Source: Xenorhabdus japonica (lineage in GTDB: Bacteria > Pseudomonadota > Gammaproteobacteria > Enterobacterales > Enterobacteriaceae). From it: a stretch of DNA of 64,000 nucleotides. This document shows positions 1-9,890 of this stretch, in pieces. The DNA lies in NCBI RefSeq assembly GCF_900115195.1, contig NZ_FOVO01000004.1, positions 84,564 through 148,563 on the forward strand, read 5' to 3'. The notes under the pieces were generated by a model. That model was not told the origin of the DNA and made no database searches. It saw only the letters and a program-made list of their open reading frames with translations. Position 1 is the stretch's first letter. Each line of letters starts with the position of its first letter. The position numbers and the translations under genes were made by a program.

Positions 1-7
1 GAATTCC

Positions 8-1900
8 ATGATGTCATTATTGCAGCAGGCAGTGAGCCAGAAGTTGCTACGTCCTTTAGATATGCAGTTCGCTTATGCGATGATTGAGGATGAAAACCCT
101 CTGTTACTGTTAATTACGGCGCTGTTAAGTGCTGAATCAGAAGCGGGGCATGTCTGTTTGCCACTGGAGCGAATTTCGCCAAAATATTTTTTTGAAGGCA
201 GGCAACCTGAATTAGCTGTATCGCTTTGGTCTTTGGCCGGAGAACCCGATCCACAACAGATACTGGCTGAATTGCAGGCCTGTCCTGCGGTGAGTATAGG
301 GGAGTTTCCTACACCAATGATCCTTGCCCATCAAGGGGAGACTGATTGTCGCCTGTATTTACAACGCATGTGGCAAAGTGAACGGCGTGTGGCAGATTTT
401 TTTGCTGCGGTAGAGTTGACTGATACTTTTGATGAAATTCAGTTACGCCGTATTTTGGATGAGCTTTTTGGTGTCACTACCGAAGAAGACGTTGACTGGC
501 AGAAAGTTGCGGCGGCAGTGGCTGTAACGAGCCGAATTTCTGTGATCTCTGGTGGGCCGGGAACTGGAAAAACCACGACAGTGGCTAAGTTATTGGCCGC
601 CTTGATCAAATTGCATGAAGGAAAAAAATTAAGTATTCAATTGGCAGCGCCAACAGGTAAGGCGGCGGCGAGATTAACAGAATCACTTAGGGATGCGGTC
701 AAGAAGCTCGATTTGACATCGGAACAATGGCGTAGCATTCCAGAACAGGCGCAAACTATCCATCGTTTATTAGGGGCGCAACCCGATAGCCAGAAACTGC
801 GTTATGGTCGTGATAATCCGTTGTCCCTTGATATTTTGATCATTGATGAAGCCTCAATGGTGGATTTACCAATGATGGCTCACTTGATTGATGCTTTGCC
901 GTCACGGGCGAAGGTTATTTTCTTGGGGGATAAAGACCAGCTGGCATCGGTTGAAGCAGGGGCGGTATTGGGTGATATTTGCCGCTTTGCTGAACAGGGC
1001 TACAGTGCCAAACGTGCCGAACAGTTGGGAAGATTAACCGGATGCCAGCTGACACCTTATTCCTCACCATATTCTGATGAAAACGCTTCCGTAGTGCAGG
1101 ATTGTTTATGTCTGTTGCGTAAAAGCTATCGCTTCAATTCGGCTTCTGGCATTGGGCAATTGGCATCAGCAGTGAATCGGGGGGATCGTGCGGGTGTTGC
1201 TACGATGCTGAGTCAATCTTTTCCTGATGTTTATTTTTATCCACTTTCAGCGGATGAAGATTATCAACATCTGTTGGCTGAAACTGCTGTGGGTTACTAC
1301 CAATATTTGGCGATGGTAAATGAACGGGCATCGGAAAAAGCCATTTTGGCCGAATTTAACCGTTTTCGATTGTTGTGTGCGTTAAGGGAAGGCCCTTTTG
1401 GTGTCACCGGACTGAATCAGCGAGTGGAACAATTACTGCACAGGAAAGGTGTTATCACCCTGCCAAAAAATATAGAGAGCCGTGGTTATGTCGGACGTCC
1501 TATCATGATATTGCGCAATGACAGTACTCTCGGGCTGTTTAACGGAGATATCGGGATTATGCTCAGAAATCAGGATAATGAGCTGAAAGCTTATTTCCAG
1601 TTGTCGGATGGGCAGATTAAAGGGTTTCAGCCGAGCCGATTGCCTCAACATGAGACGGCTTATGTGATGACTGTGCATAAATCTCAGGGATCTGAATTTG
1701 AGCATACGTCCTTGGTGTTACCAACTCAATATTCACCATTAATCAGTCGAGAATTAGTATATACCGCTTTGACCCGGGCTAGGGATAAATTGACTATTTA
1801 TGCCCATAAACCGGTGTTGGACAAGGCTGTGGCTACAGCTACACAGCGGCGAAGCGGGTTGGTGGAATGGTTCAACCCGCACAATAAAAAGGCGATGTAG
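8..1900 (+). CDS. recD: RecBCD exonuclease V subunit RecD (5'-3' helicase)
   Basis: Alpha subunit of the RecBCD helicase/nuclease, which processes double-strand breaks for recombination and degrades foreign linear DNA. RecD is the fast 5'-3' motor. The 630-aa product aligns from its first residues with E. coli RecD (about 608 aa). A Walker A motif GGPGTGKTTT lies near residue 182, a Walker B-like IIDEASM near 280, and the late helicase motif VHKSQGSEF near 555. The gene starts ATGATG at 8 or 11; the window edge hides the ribosome-binding site. A TGA at 9-11 in another frame could be the end of recB overlapping this start, as in relatives. It converges with argA. Confidence 0.96.
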   Translation: MMSLLQQAVSQKLLRPLDMQFAYAMIEDENPLLLLITALLSAESEAGHVCLPLERISPKYFFEGRQPELAVSLWSLAGEPDPQQILAELQACPAVSIGEFPTPMILAHQGETDCRLYLQRMWQSERRVADFFAAVELTDTFDEIQLRRILDELFGVTTEEDVDWQKVAAAVAVTSRISVISGGPGTGKTTTVAKLLAALIKLHEGKKLSIQLAAPTGKAAARLTESLRDAVKKLDLTSEQWRSIPEQAQTIHRLLGAQPDSQKLRYGRDNPLSLDILIIDEASMVDLPMMAHLIDALPSRAKVIFLGDKDQLASVEAGAVLGDICRFAEQGYSAKRAEQLGRLTGCQLTPYSSPYSDENASVVQDCLCLLRKSYRFNSASGIGQLASAVNRGDRAGVATMLSQSFPDVYFYPLSADEDYQHLLAETAVGYYQYLAMVNERASEKAILAEFNRFRLLCALREGPFGVTGLNQRVEQLLHRKGVITLPKNIESRGYVGRPIMILRNDSTLGLFNGDIGIMLRNQDNELKAYFQLSDGQIKGFQPSRLPQHETAYVMTVHKSQGSEFEHTSLVLPTQYSPLISRELVYTALTRARDKLTIYAHKPVLDKAVATATQRRSGLVEWFNPHNKKAM

Positions 1901-1944
1901 CTAGGCTGATATAGCTAAGATTGATTCGAACAAGATTAATAGCC

Positions 1945-3270
1945 CTATAAATTCAGCATCAAGATCTTGGAACGGCGCTGATAGTTATACAGCGCTTGTT
2001 TTTCCACGGGTAATATCTCTATTCCTGCGGGTTCAAAACCTTTCTCCTGGAACCAGTGAATACTGCGGGTTGTGAGTACAAAAAGTTTTTCCAGCCCTAT
2101 CTGCTTAGCCTGACTGGAAATTGCATTTAGCAATATTTCACCTCTGGAAGAGTTTCGGTAGTCTGGGTGCACAGAAACGCAAGCCATTTCCCCGATTTTT
2201 TCATCAGGGTACGAATACAGCGCAGCGCAGGCGATAGTGACATTATCAAGTTCTATCAACGTGAAATTATCAATTTCCATTTCCAGTTGTTCACGTGAAC
2301 GGCGTACCAAAATTCCTTGTTGCTCCAATGGGCGAATAAGCTCAAGAATGCCACCGATATCATTGATATTGGCGCGGCGTATCTGTTCAGAGCTCTCCAT
2401 AACTATTTGGGTGCCGATACCTTCACGGGAGAATAATTCCTGAATCAACGAACCATTTTCTTGATAACTGATCAGATGGCTGCGGTGAACACCACGGCGG
2501 CAGGCTTTGATTGCTCCCCTTAAGAAACGCGAGGTTCCTGAATAGTAATCACTGGTGTTTTCCAATTTGCACAGGTGAGCTTCTCCTTCATTGGGAAACA
2601 TTTCTGACAAGGTATTACCTTCAGCATTAAGTACGCCCTGAGATGAGCAAAATCCAATTAATTTTTCTGCTTTTAGTTTAATCGCTAATTGTGTTGCAAT
2701 TTCTTCGGAAGTTAGGTTGAAACTTTCTCCTGTGATGGAGACCGCAACCGGCCCAATCAGCACGATAGTATCATTATCCAATTGCTGGTTGATTGCCTCC
2801 TCATCAATACGGCGGATCTTGCCACTGTGACAATAATCGACCCCGTCATCCACTCCCAAAGGTTGGGCGATAATAAAGTTCCCGCTGACAACATTAATAT
2901 TGGCACCTTGTAATGGTGTATTGCTTAAGCTCATGGAAAGGCGTGCTGTAATATCCAATTGTAGTAATCCCGCTGCTTGTTTGACCAAATCCAGTGTCTT
3001 AGCATCTGTTACTCTGGTGTGCTTGTGGTAAACCGATTGGCAATTGTGTTCGACAATATTCTGTTCAATTTGTGGACGAGCACCATAAACAACGATTAAA
3101 CGAATACCCAAATTATGCAGTAATCCAATATCGTTGATGATGTTGGAGAAATTCTCATGGGCGATGGCTTCACCTCCCAGCATAATGACAAAGGTTTTGC
3201 CACGATGTGCATTGATATACGGAACCGAGTGACGTAATGCCTCAATCAATTCAGTACTGCGTTCTTTCAT
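1945..3270 (-). CDS. argA: N-acetylglutamate synthase
   Basis: First enzyme of arginine biosynthesis: it acetylates glutamate with acetyl-CoA in the cytoplasm. The 441-aa product has an N-terminal amino-acid-kinase-like domain ([11 protein letters not shown] near residue 27, used for arginine feedback) and a C-terminal GNAT domain ([13 protein letters not shown] near residue 350). An open frame extends upstream to 3339, but the ATG at 3270 is chosen. It matches the E. coli start (M-KER-TEL), has a GAGAGGGG Shine-Dalgarno just ahead, and the extension would run through the ARG boxes and likely promoter. It is transcribed away from amiC and is very probably repressed by ArgR. Confidence 0.96.
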   Translation of the reverse strand: MKERSTELIEALRHSVPYINAHRGKTFVIMLGGEAIAHENFSNIINDIGLLHNLGIRLIVVYGARPQIEQNIVEHNCQSVYHKHTRVTDAKTLDLVKQAAGLLQLDITARLSMSLSNTPLQGANINVVSGNFIIAQPLGVDDGVDYCHSGKIRRIDEEAINQQLDNDTIVLIGPVAVSITGESFNLTSEEIATQLAIKLKAEKLIGFCSSQGVLNAEGNTLSEMFPNEGEAHLCKLENTSDYYSGTSRFLRGAIKACRRGVHRSHLISYQENGSLIQELFSREGIGTQIVMESSEQIRRANINDIGGILELIRPLEQQGILVRRSREQLEMEIDNFTLIELDNVTIACAALYSYPDEKIGEMACVSVHPDYRNSSRGEILLNAISSQAKQIGLEKLFVLTTRSIHWFQEKGFEPAGIEILPVEKQALYNYQRRSKILMLNL

Positions 3271-3283
3271 GAACCCCTCTCTG

Positions 3284-3322
3284 ATTGAATTTCTATTCGA
3301 TTTTTTTGTATTTTTATTCCTT
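3284..3322 (-). promoter_or_regulatory. Tandem ARG boxes (ArgR operator) of argA
   Basis: Two 18-bp palindromic sites fit the ARG box consensus WNTGAATWWWWATTCANW. They lie at 3284-3301 (ATTGAATTTCTATTCGAT, read on the + strand) and 3305-3322 (TTTGTATTTTTATTCCTT). They are separated by exactly 3 bp, the usual spacing for an ArgR hexamer. The pair ends 13 bp before the argA start codon. Confidence 0.85.
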
Positions 3323-3339
3323 TTGGAGGGAAATGGCAA
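3311..3339 (-). promoter_or_regulatory. Probable argA promoter
   Basis: On the minus strand, TTGCCA (3334-3339) and TAAAAA (3311-3316) are separated by 17 bp. The -10 hexamer lies inside the upstream ARG box, so ArgR binding would exclude RNA polymerase. The -10 match is only moderate. Confidence 0.5.
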
Positions 3340-3512
3340 GAGGAAATATGGATAAAAATAAAGCTATTATTTATATTGGCATATATAAATTAGGGGATTA
3401 AAAAATGCATTTTTTTTTGATGACAGAAGTTCGCTAATTAATTAGAGTTCCCGCTTAACTATTATCTTTAGTAAAGATTACTGAGTTCGGTTGTTTTTAA
3501 ATGGAATAAACG

Positions 3513-4760
3513 ATGAGTCATTCAGACCATAATACTTCACGTCGTCGCCTGCTGAAAGGTGCAGCCGCGGTATGGCTATTAAGTATCAGCCCAATAGGTT
3601 ACGCAGCTACTTCAAAAGTAATTGCTGTTCGTATTTGGCCTGCATCAAGCTATACCAGAGTGACGTTGGAGTCTAATATTCCACTTAAGTATCGCCAGTT
3701 TTCACTTTCAAATCCTAACCGTATTGTGATTGATTTACGGGGTATCCAGCTTAATAGTGTTTTGAGCAGTATGGGGACACAAATTCAGCAGCGTGATCCT
3801 TATTTAAAATTAGTGAGAACAGGGCAATTTGATCCTAAAACAGTGCGTTTAGTATTTGAAATAAAACAGCCTGTAGCTCCGCATATTTTTACATTACCAC
3901 CAATTGCAAAGTTTAAGCACCGTTTGGTACTCGATCTATATCCCAAAAAGGCTGCTAGTATGGATGATGATCCTTTGCTGGCTTTGCTTGAAGAATACAA
4001 CAGTGGGAATCTGGAACAGCGTTTACCGGCTGAGACCCGTAAACCCGGAAAGGCAGGCAGAGACAGGCCGATTGTGATTATGCTCGATCCTGGTCATGGT
4101 GGTGAAGATTCTGGAGCGATTGGGAAATATAAAACCCGGGAAAAAGATGTCGTGTTGCAAATTGCCCGTCGTTTACAGGCAATCATCAAGCGTGAGCCGG
4201 GTATGAAAGTTTACATGACCCGTAATGAAGATGTGTTTATTCCCTTGAAAGTGAGAGTGGCGAAAGCTCGTAAGATGCAGGCTGATCTCTTTGTTTCTAT
4301 TCATGCGGATGCCTTTACAAATCGCTCCGCTCGGGGATCATCCGTGTTTGCGCTTTCAACTAAGGGAGCCACCAGCAATACAGCCCGCTTCCTCGCTCAG
4401 ACTCAGAACGAGGCTGACTTGATTGGTGGGGTTAGCAAAAGTGGTGATAAATATTTGGATCATACCATGTTGGATTTGGTTCAAACCGCAACGATTAATG
4501 ATAGCTTGAAGTTTGGTGATGAAGTGCTCAAACGGATGGGTAAAATTAATAAACTGCATAAAAATAGTGTCGATCAGGCAGGATTTGCGGTATTGAAAGC
4601 ACCAGAGATTCCTTCTATTTTGGTAGAAACTGCATTTATCAGTAATCTGGAAGAAGAACGTAAACTTAAGACAGCTAAATTCCAGCAAAAAGTGGCGGAA
4701 TCTATTTTTGCTGGCATTAAGGCATATTTCAAAAATGGAGCAGAATTAGCACGGCGGTGA
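3513..4760 (+). CDS. amiC: N-acetylmuramoyl-L-alanine amidase AmiC
   Basis: Periplasmic amidase that removes peptide stems from murein during daughter-cell separation. The 415-aa product begins with a twin-arginine signal (SRRRLLKG near residue 9, hydrophobic stretch, AYA-like cleavage region near 30), so it is exported folded by Tat. An AMIN septal-targeting domain (about residues 35-150) follows, then an Amidase_3 zinc domain with [14 protein letters not shown] near residue 190, SIHADAF near 268 and LVETAFISN near 370. Length and architecture match E. coli AmiC (417 aa). It is divergent from argA. Confidence 0.95.
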   Translation: MSHSDHNTSRRRLLKGAAAVWLLSISPIGYAATSKVIAVRIWPASSYTRVTLESNIPLKYRQFSLSNPNRIVIDLRGIQLNSVLSSMGTQIQQRDPYLKLVRTGQFDPKTVRLVFEIKQPVAPHIFTLPPIAKFKHRLVLDLYPKKAASMDDDPLLALLEEYNSGNLEQRLPAETRKPGKAGRDRPIVIMLDPGHGGEDSGAIGKYKTREKDVVLQIARRLQAIIKREPGMKVYMTRNEDVFIPLKVRVAKARKMQADLFVSIHADAFTNRSARGSSVFALSTKGATSNTARFLAQTQNEADLIGGVSKSGDKYLDHTMLDLVQTATINDSLKFGDEVLKRMGKINKLHKNSVDQAGFAVLKAPEIPSILVETAFISNLEEERKLKTAKFQQKVAESIFAGIKAYFKNGAELARR

Positions 4761-4998
4761 AATATCCGTTGTGAATTAACTTCTCGCCATAAAGGCTATT
4801 GTGAAGCTTGGCCTGATAGAATATTAAATAAAGCCAGTAAGGGTTGATTGCTTATGATGTAATTATAGACATTTTTTTAAACAGGATTTAAATAATATTT
4901 AAATGCTAATTTAAAAGCTAAATTTAAAAATAAACCAGATAAAAGTCAGGAAATAAGAACTGGGAAGAAATCTAAGAGATAAGATAAAAAATTGATAT

Positions 4999-5075
<77 letters not shown>

Positions 5076-5141
5076 TCCGTCTATTTGCAAATTGATTATT
5101 AATCGTGAATGCAAATATTGAGCAATGACATCGTATAAAGT

Positions 5142-5218
<77 letters not shown>

Positions 5219-5351
5219 TCCGTCTATCTGCAAATCTTGATTATCAATCATGAATGCAAATACTGAATGATGACTTTCTTTACTGCTAAATTTTCTCTAC
5301 TACTAAATCGTTTGAATATTACGACATATCAACGATAACATCTTATCGAAC

Positions 5352-5428
<77 letters not shown>

Positions 5429-5442
5429 TTCGATGTCGGCAC

Positions 5443-5470
5443 ACTATACTCTTGAATGTAGCAGTTGCAA
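5443..5470 (-). promoter_or_regulatory. Promoter of the tRNA-fMet cluster
   Basis: On the minus strand, TTGCAA (5465-5470) and TATAGT (5443-5448) are separated by 16 bp, followed by a GTGCC discriminator-like stretch. The -10 lies about 14 bp before the first tRNA gene. Confidence 0.7.
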
Positions 5471-5655
5471 GTTTTTTTATTAATATTTGCTAAATTATTT
5501 TGATTTTTGGTTGAAAAGCAATCTTGCTGTCTTATTTTTACTCGATGGGCTTTATCAAAACAGTAAGCTATTTTTTATAACTACATTTCATTATTTATTG
5601 GTGTTTGATATTGTTCGTGGTCGGAGTAAGCGATGGTTAGAGATAAGGCATTAAT

Positions 5656-6756
5656 ATGAGAATGTGGGGCAAATATCTTTTATTTGGATTTGTCATTTCG
5701 TTATTATCAGGATGTCATTTTCGGCCGACTGATCGGGCACAGCAATATAAGGATGGGCGAATTATCCACAACCTCCAGTTGGTTAATGCTCCTAATACCG
5801 AAGGCTCCCCGGTTAATGCCAGAGACTTTGTCACTCAAGTTAAATATATCAGTGAAGCTTCTCCTCGCCTTTATAACAATAACCGTGAAATATTTGAGGC
5901 GATCGAAAATTGGATGTTGTCGGGGGGTGATACCCGTGATTTAAATGAATTTGGCTTGCTGGCTTATCAGATGGAAGGTGAAGATAAATATGGCAACGTA
6001 AAATTCACGGGTTATTACACTCCTGTGTTGCACGCACGACATACCAAACAAGGTGAGTTTAAATATCCGTTGTACCGTATGCCAACAACCCTCTCTCATT
6101 CCCGTTTACCAAGCCGTGCTGCGATATATCGCGGAGTACTGAATAAGAAATTTATTATCGGTTACAGTGATTCCCTGATGGATAATTTTATGATGGAAGT
6201 ACAAGGAAGTGGCTATGTCAATTTTGGGGGTGGGCGTTCATTTACCTTTTTTGGCTATGGGGGAAAAAACGGACATGCCTATCTTAGTATTGGCAGTGTT
6301 CTGATTAGTCGAGGAGAAGTGCTGAAAGAGAAAATGTCCATGAAAGCTATCCGTCAGTGGGCAGAACAGCACAGCGAACCCGAAGTGAGAGAATTGCTGG
6401 AACATAATCCTTCATTTATTTTCTTTAAACCTGAACCTCATACCCAAGTGAGGGGAGCCAGTGCCGTGCCCCTTGTTGCAAAAGCATCGGTAGCATCTGA
6501 CAAATCATTGATCCCTCCCGGAACAGCGTTACTGGCAGAAGTGCCTGTATTGGATAAGATGGGCAAATTTACCGGCCAATATCAGATGCGTCTGATGGTA
6601 GCTCTGGATGTTGGTGGAGCCATAAAAGGAAACCATTTTGATATTTATCATGGCATCGGGGAAAAATCGGGTGAAATGGCCGGTTTTTATAATCACTATG
6701 GCCGTGTTTGGGTATTGAAGAAAGCATCATCTGGTTTTTTGGCTGATAACCAGTAA
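5656..6756 (+). CDS. mltA: Membrane-bound lytic murein transglycosylase A
   Basis: Outer-membrane lipoprotein that cleaves the MurNAc-GlcNAc bond of peptidoglycan with formation of 1,6-anhydro-muropeptides. The 366-aa product has a lipoprotein signal with lipobox LSGC (Cys20). The catalytic core contains FTGYYTPV near residue 117 and MEVQGSGY near 178. The C-terminal 3D domain has LMVALDVGGAIKG near 315 and the Asp-containing HFDIYHG. Length equals E. coli MltA (365 aa). Start at 5656 rather than 5662 is not decided by a clear Shine-Dalgarno; either gives a valid signal peptide. Confidence 0.95.
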   Translation: MRMWGKYLLFGFVISLLSGCHFRPTDRAQQYKDGRIIHNLQLVNAPNTEGSPVNARDFVTQVKYISEASPRLYNNNREIFEAIENWMLSGGDTRDLNEFGLLAYQMEGEDKYGNVKFTGYYTPVLHARHTKQGEFKYPLYRMPTTLSHSRLPSRAAIYRGVLNKKFIIGYSDSLMDNFMMEVQGSGYVNFGGGRSFTFFGYGGKNGHAYLSIGSVLISRGEVLKEKMSMKAIRQWAEQHSEPEVRELLEHNPSFIFFKPEPHTQVRGASAVPLVAKASVASDKSLIPPGTALLAEVPVLDKMGKFTGQYQMRLMVALDVGGAIKGNHFDIYHGIGEKSGEMAGFYNHYGRVWVLKKASSGFLADNQ

Positions 6757-6799
6757 GATTCCTCCAATTCTTACGATCAATTTGAAATAATCAATCGAT

Positions 6800-6826
6800 A
6801 ACCTATTTCAATAGAGATAGGTTTTA
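6800..6826 (+). terminator. Weak hairpin terminator after mltA
   Basis: AACCTAT (6800-6806) pairs with ATAGGTT (6817-6823), followed by TTAT. It lies between mltA and tcdA. The stem is short and AT-rich, so termination may be partial. Confidence 0.4.
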
Positions 6827-6844
6827 TGCAGGATTTATTTAACA

Positions 6845-7657
6845 ATGCAAGTTTTTCTATCTAATGCTTATCTTCAGCGTTTTGCTGGTACGGCTCGACT
6901 ATATGGTCAGAAAGCGCTTTCATTATTTGCCCGTTCACATGTTTGTGTTGTGGGCATTGGCGGTGTTGGTTCATGGGCGGCAGAAGCTCTGGCGCGCACA
7001 GGTATCGGTGCTATCACGCTAATTGATATGGATGATGTTTGTGTCACCAATACCAATCGTCAGTTACACACGTTGGTACAAAACGTAGGCTTGCCAAAAA
7101 CAGAAGTCATCGCTGATCGGATACGAGCGATCAACCCTGAATGCAAAGTTACTTGCATTGATGATTTTGTCACGCCTAATAATGTGGCCGAATTGATGTC
7201 CACAGGATTCAGTTATGTTATTGATGCGATTGACAGCATACGGTCAAAAGCGGCGTTATTGGCCTATTGTCGTCGCTATAAAATTCCGGTTGTAACGACT
7301 GGCGGAGCGGGTGGGCAACTCGATCCTACCCAGATTCAGGTGGTGGATTTAGCAAAAACAGTACAAGATCCATTGGCGGCCAAATTGAAAGAGCGCTTGA
7401 AGTCGGATTATCGTGTGATGAAAAACGGCAAAGGCAAGTTGGGCATTGACTGCGTTTTTTCAACGGAGCAGCTGGTTTATCCCCAATCTGATGGCACAGT
7501 TTGCGCCGCGAAGAGTACCGCGGATGGCTCTAAGCGGATGGATTGCGCTTCTGGTTTTGGTGCCGCAACAATGGTTACGGCGACATTTGGTTTTGTTGCT
7601 GTATCCCACGCATTGAAAAAGATGGTGGCAAAAGCCGGGCGGGAAAATACGCTGTAA
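6845..7657 (+). CDS. tcdA: tRNA threonylcarbamoyladenosine dehydratase TcdA
   Basis: E1-like ATP-dependent enzyme (CsdL/YgdL) that dehydrates t6A37 to cyclic ct6A in ANN-decoding tRNAs. The 270-aa product carries the ThiF/MoeB nucleotide-binding motif GIGGVGSWAAEAL near residue 39, then DMDDVCVTNTNRQ near 61 and DAIDSIRSKAALL near 129. The cysteine-containing segment VCAAKSTAD lies near 219. It converges with csdE and csdA, which supply sulfur-acceptor activity to this pathway. The tail has a hydrophobic helix as in E. coli. Confidence 0.94.
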   Translation: MQVFLSNAYLQRFAGTARLYGQKALSLFARSHVCVVGIGGVGSWAAEALARTGIGAITLIDMDDVCVTNTNRQLHTLVQNVGLPKTEVIADRIRAINPECKVTCIDDFVTPNNVAELMSTGFSYVIDAIDSIRSKAALLAYCRRYKIPVVTTGGAGGQLDPTQIQVVDLAKTVQDPLAAKLKERLKSDYRVMKNGKGKLGIDCVFSTEQLVYPQSDGTVCAAKSTADGSKRMDCASGFGAATMVTATFGFVAVSHALKKMVAKAGRENTL

Positions 7658-7680
7658 ACAGGTCTCATCTTAAAACAAAG

Positions 7681-8139
7681 CTAATGAATATAGGTATTAG
7701 CTATTTCCTGAATCGTATTTATCAGGGATTTCACACCATTGAGCTTTGAACCACTTAATTGCTGTTCAAGGCCAATTTGTTGAAATAACTCAGTTAAAGG
7801 TGTTTGTAAAACCTGCTCTGGTGTTTTGCCTTCCACGGTAGTCAGTAGAATAGCCAATAACCCTTTGACAATACGGCCTTCACTATCGCCATAAAAATGC
7901 AGGCGGCCGTCTGAAAGTCGTTGATGCCCCAGCCAGACCCGATTTTCACAGCCGGATCTTTCGATATTCTGTTGTTTTAGCTTATCCGCCAAAGCTGGCA
8001 GCTTTCTGGCCAGACTGATTAGCTGTCGGTAACGATCTTCCCATAATGTGCATTGCTGAAAATTTTCAATAAGTTGTTGCTCTGTGATTTCCGTTCCGAA
8101 GGGATGTGGAGCAAGAATTCTGTCTGAGAATTGTGTCAT
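7681..8139 (-). CDS. csdE: Sulfur acceptor protein CsdE
   Basis: SufE-family partner of the cysteine desulfurase CsdA. It takes the persulfide from CsdA and stimulates its activity, and is linked to TcdA. The 152-aa product contains SGCENRVWLG, whose cysteine near residue 64 is the expected acceptor, and GRIVKGLLAILL near 89. It is downstream of csdA on the same strand with a 139-bp gap that contains small duplications. Confidence 0.94.
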   Translation of the reverse strand: MTQFSDRILAPHPFGTEITEQQLIENFQQCTLWEDRYRQLISLARKLPALADKLKQQNIERSGCENRVWLGHQRLSDGRLHFYGDSEGRIVKGLLAILLTTVEGKTPEQVLQTPLTELFQQIGLEQQLSGSKLNGVKSLINTIQEIANTYIH

Positions 8140-8278
8140 TGGTTATTTATCTTGCAGTGGATTTGTCGTTGATTTGCTCTGAATGAGGTTTCAGGATTAT
8201 TGAAGTTTCAGGATAATAGCAGTTATGCTTCTAAACTAAAGCTATTTGATGCGAAAATTGATGCGAAAAGTTGCAATC

Positions 8279-9484
8279 TCAATCATCCAGCATCGATACA
8301 GCAAACTTTACGGCGCTGATCAGCCTATCCGCATCTTGCTGGTTATTATAAGGCATAAATGAAGCGCGCAGGCAGCCGCTAATCCCAAGGGCATCCAGCA
8401 GTGGCTGGGCGCAATGTTGCCCTGAACGCAGGGAGATATTTTGTTCTGCAATCAGCGTTGCCAAGTCACTGTGGTGTATTCCGGCGATATTGAAAGTCAG
8501 CAAACTGGAGCCTGCTACACGGTAACTGATAAAACCCGCCAGCGTGCTGAGTTGCTGTTCAGCATAATCCGTCAGAGCAATTGCATAAGATTCGGCGAGC
8601 TGGATATCAATGGTTTTCAGCCATTCCAAGGTTGCGGCAAAGCCGATCACACCCGCAACATTGGGCGTTCCTGCTTCAAAGCGATAAGGTACTGCTTCCG
8701 GTGTAAAACCGTCAAATGAGACTTGAGTCAGCATCTTGCCGCCGCCATGCCACGGTGACATCGCATTCAGTAATTCAGTTTTGCCATACAGCACACCCAA
8801 TCCATTTGGGCCATACAGTTTATGGGCCGAGAAGGCATAAAAATCGATATCCAGTTGATGAACATTGATAGGCGCGTGAACGATGCCCTGAGCACCATCT
8901 ACCAGAACTCGGCAATCATATTGGTGGGCGAGTTTAGTGACTTGTGCCAAATCTACTGCTGCACCCGTAACGTTCGATATTTGGCTGATGGCAACCAAGC
9001 GGCTTTTTTCAGTCAATAGTTCTGCGAGGATGTCGATTTCTGGTTGGCGCTGATTACCAATCGGCCATTTGACGATTTTTGCGCCCGTCTGTTCTGCCAG
9101 AATCAGCCACGGCAGCAGGTTAGAGTGGTGTTCCTGTTCACTGACTATGATTTCATCACCTACGTTCAGACGGGAACGGAAGTAACTTTGTGCGGCTAGA
9201 TTGATGGCCTCGGTTGTGCCTTTCGTCCAGATAATATCTTCAGGCAATGGCGCATTGATAAATCCCGCCACCATTGAACGGGCTTGCTCATAACGAGCGG
9301 TCATGGCCTGTGCAGTGGCATGTTGGCTGCGATGTACTGTTGCACTATGGTTTTGGTAATAGTGTTCAGTTGCTTCAATCATACAGGTCGGTTTTAATGC
9401 CGTGGCTGCACTGTCCAAAAATGTGGCTGATTGTTGCAGGGCAGGAAAGTACTGTCGGAATTTTTCGGAGTCAAAGGCTTTCAT
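8279..9484 (-). CDS. csdA: Cysteine desulfurase CsdA
   Basis: PLP enzyme releasing sulfur (or selenium) from cysteine (or selenocysteine). The 401-aa product has the class V aminotransferase fold. The PLP lysine is in AFSAHKLYGPNGLG near residue 222 and the catalytic cysteine in SGQHCAQPL near residue 358. The frame is open to 9586, but the ATG at 9484 gives M-KAF..FR..FPALQ, aligned with the E. coli start, and the extension would run into the GcvB terminator. It forms a unit with csdE. Confidence 0.94.
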   Translation of the reverse strand: MKAFDSEKFRQYFPALQQSATFLDSAATALKPTCMIEATEHYYQNHSATVHRSQHATAQAMTARYEQARSMVAGFINAPLPEDIIWTKGTTEAINLAAQSYFRSRLNVGDEIIVSEQEHHSNLLPWLILAEQTGAKIVKWPIGNQRQPEIDILAELLTEKSRLVAISQISNVTGAAVDLAQVTKLAHQYDCRVLVDGAQGIVHAPINVHQLDIDFYAFSAHKLYGPNGLGVLYGKTELLNAMSPWHGGGKMLTQVSFDGFTPEAVPYRFEAGTPNVAGVIGFAATLEWLKTIDIQLAESYAIALTDYAEQQLSTLAGFISYRVAGSSLLTFNIAGIHHSDLATLIAEQNISLRSGQHCAQPLLDALGISGCLRASFMPYNNQQDADRLISAVKFAVSMLDD

Positions 9485-9569
9485 AAACGGTGCTAATTTA
9501 ATCGTTGTGTGATAAATAATAAGTTTTTCTTTAGCCAAGAGAAGAGGAATTCTACAGGAGAACGTTGAG

Positions 9570-9767
9570 AAAAAAAGCACCGCCATTGCGGTGCATTAAA
9601 AAAAATCACTATGGACAGACAGGGTAAATGTACAGGAAGTGAAAAAACAGCAGCTTACGCTACAAAGTCTGGTTTCCCAGACAACTTGCAAACACAACAT
9701 CACAACCACAAAGCCAAAAGCGTCAATGTATTGCTACAAAGAGACTTTTCGTTCCGGCTTAGGAAGT
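9570..9767 (-). ncRNA. gcvB: GcvB small RNA
   Basis: Hfq-binding sRNA that represses many amino-acid and peptide transporter mRNAs. On the minus strand it starts ACTTCCTAAGCCGGAACG, nearly the E. coli GcvB 5' end. The GU-rich target-binding region R1 (9688-9712) follows, then the conserved CACTTCCTGTACATTTACC block. It ends in the terminator hairpin GCACCGCAATGGCGGTGC plus T-run near 9570. About 198 nt, slightly shorter than E. coli GcvB (about 205 nt), mostly because R1 is shorter. It is divergent from gcvA, its known activator, exactly as in E. coli. Confidence 0.93.
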
Positions 9768-9773
9768 GCGCAC

Positions 9774-9802
9774 ACTATAGGGATTTGCTGGTATATCATC
9801 AA
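9774..9802 (-). promoter_or_regulatory. gcvB promoter
   Basis: On the minus strand, TTGATG (9797-9802) and TATAGT (9774-9779) are separated by 17 bp. The -10 ends 7 bp before the predicted GcvB 5' end. The spacer to gcvA is the likely GcvA-binding region. Confidence 0.75.
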
Positions 9803-9890
9803 TGGACAAATTATAATGATTCGGATTACAAAAACTAATACCTGAATGAAAAGAGTTATCGGTATCGTCACTATTATATAAGAAACGAAC

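Noticed and set aside
1..6. GAATTC at the first base as a cloning junction
   Set aside because: One six-base match at the window edge is uninformative; the flanking sequence reads as a normal recD start.
3271..3339. Longer argA start at 3339
   Set aside because: The extension covers the ARG boxes and promoter and is absent from the family; the ATG at 3270 has the Shine-Dalgarno.
9611..9845. Two small + strand ORFs between csdA and gcvA
   Set aside because: They lie antisense to GcvB, whose conserved blocks explain the sequence; no ribosome-binding site or family match.
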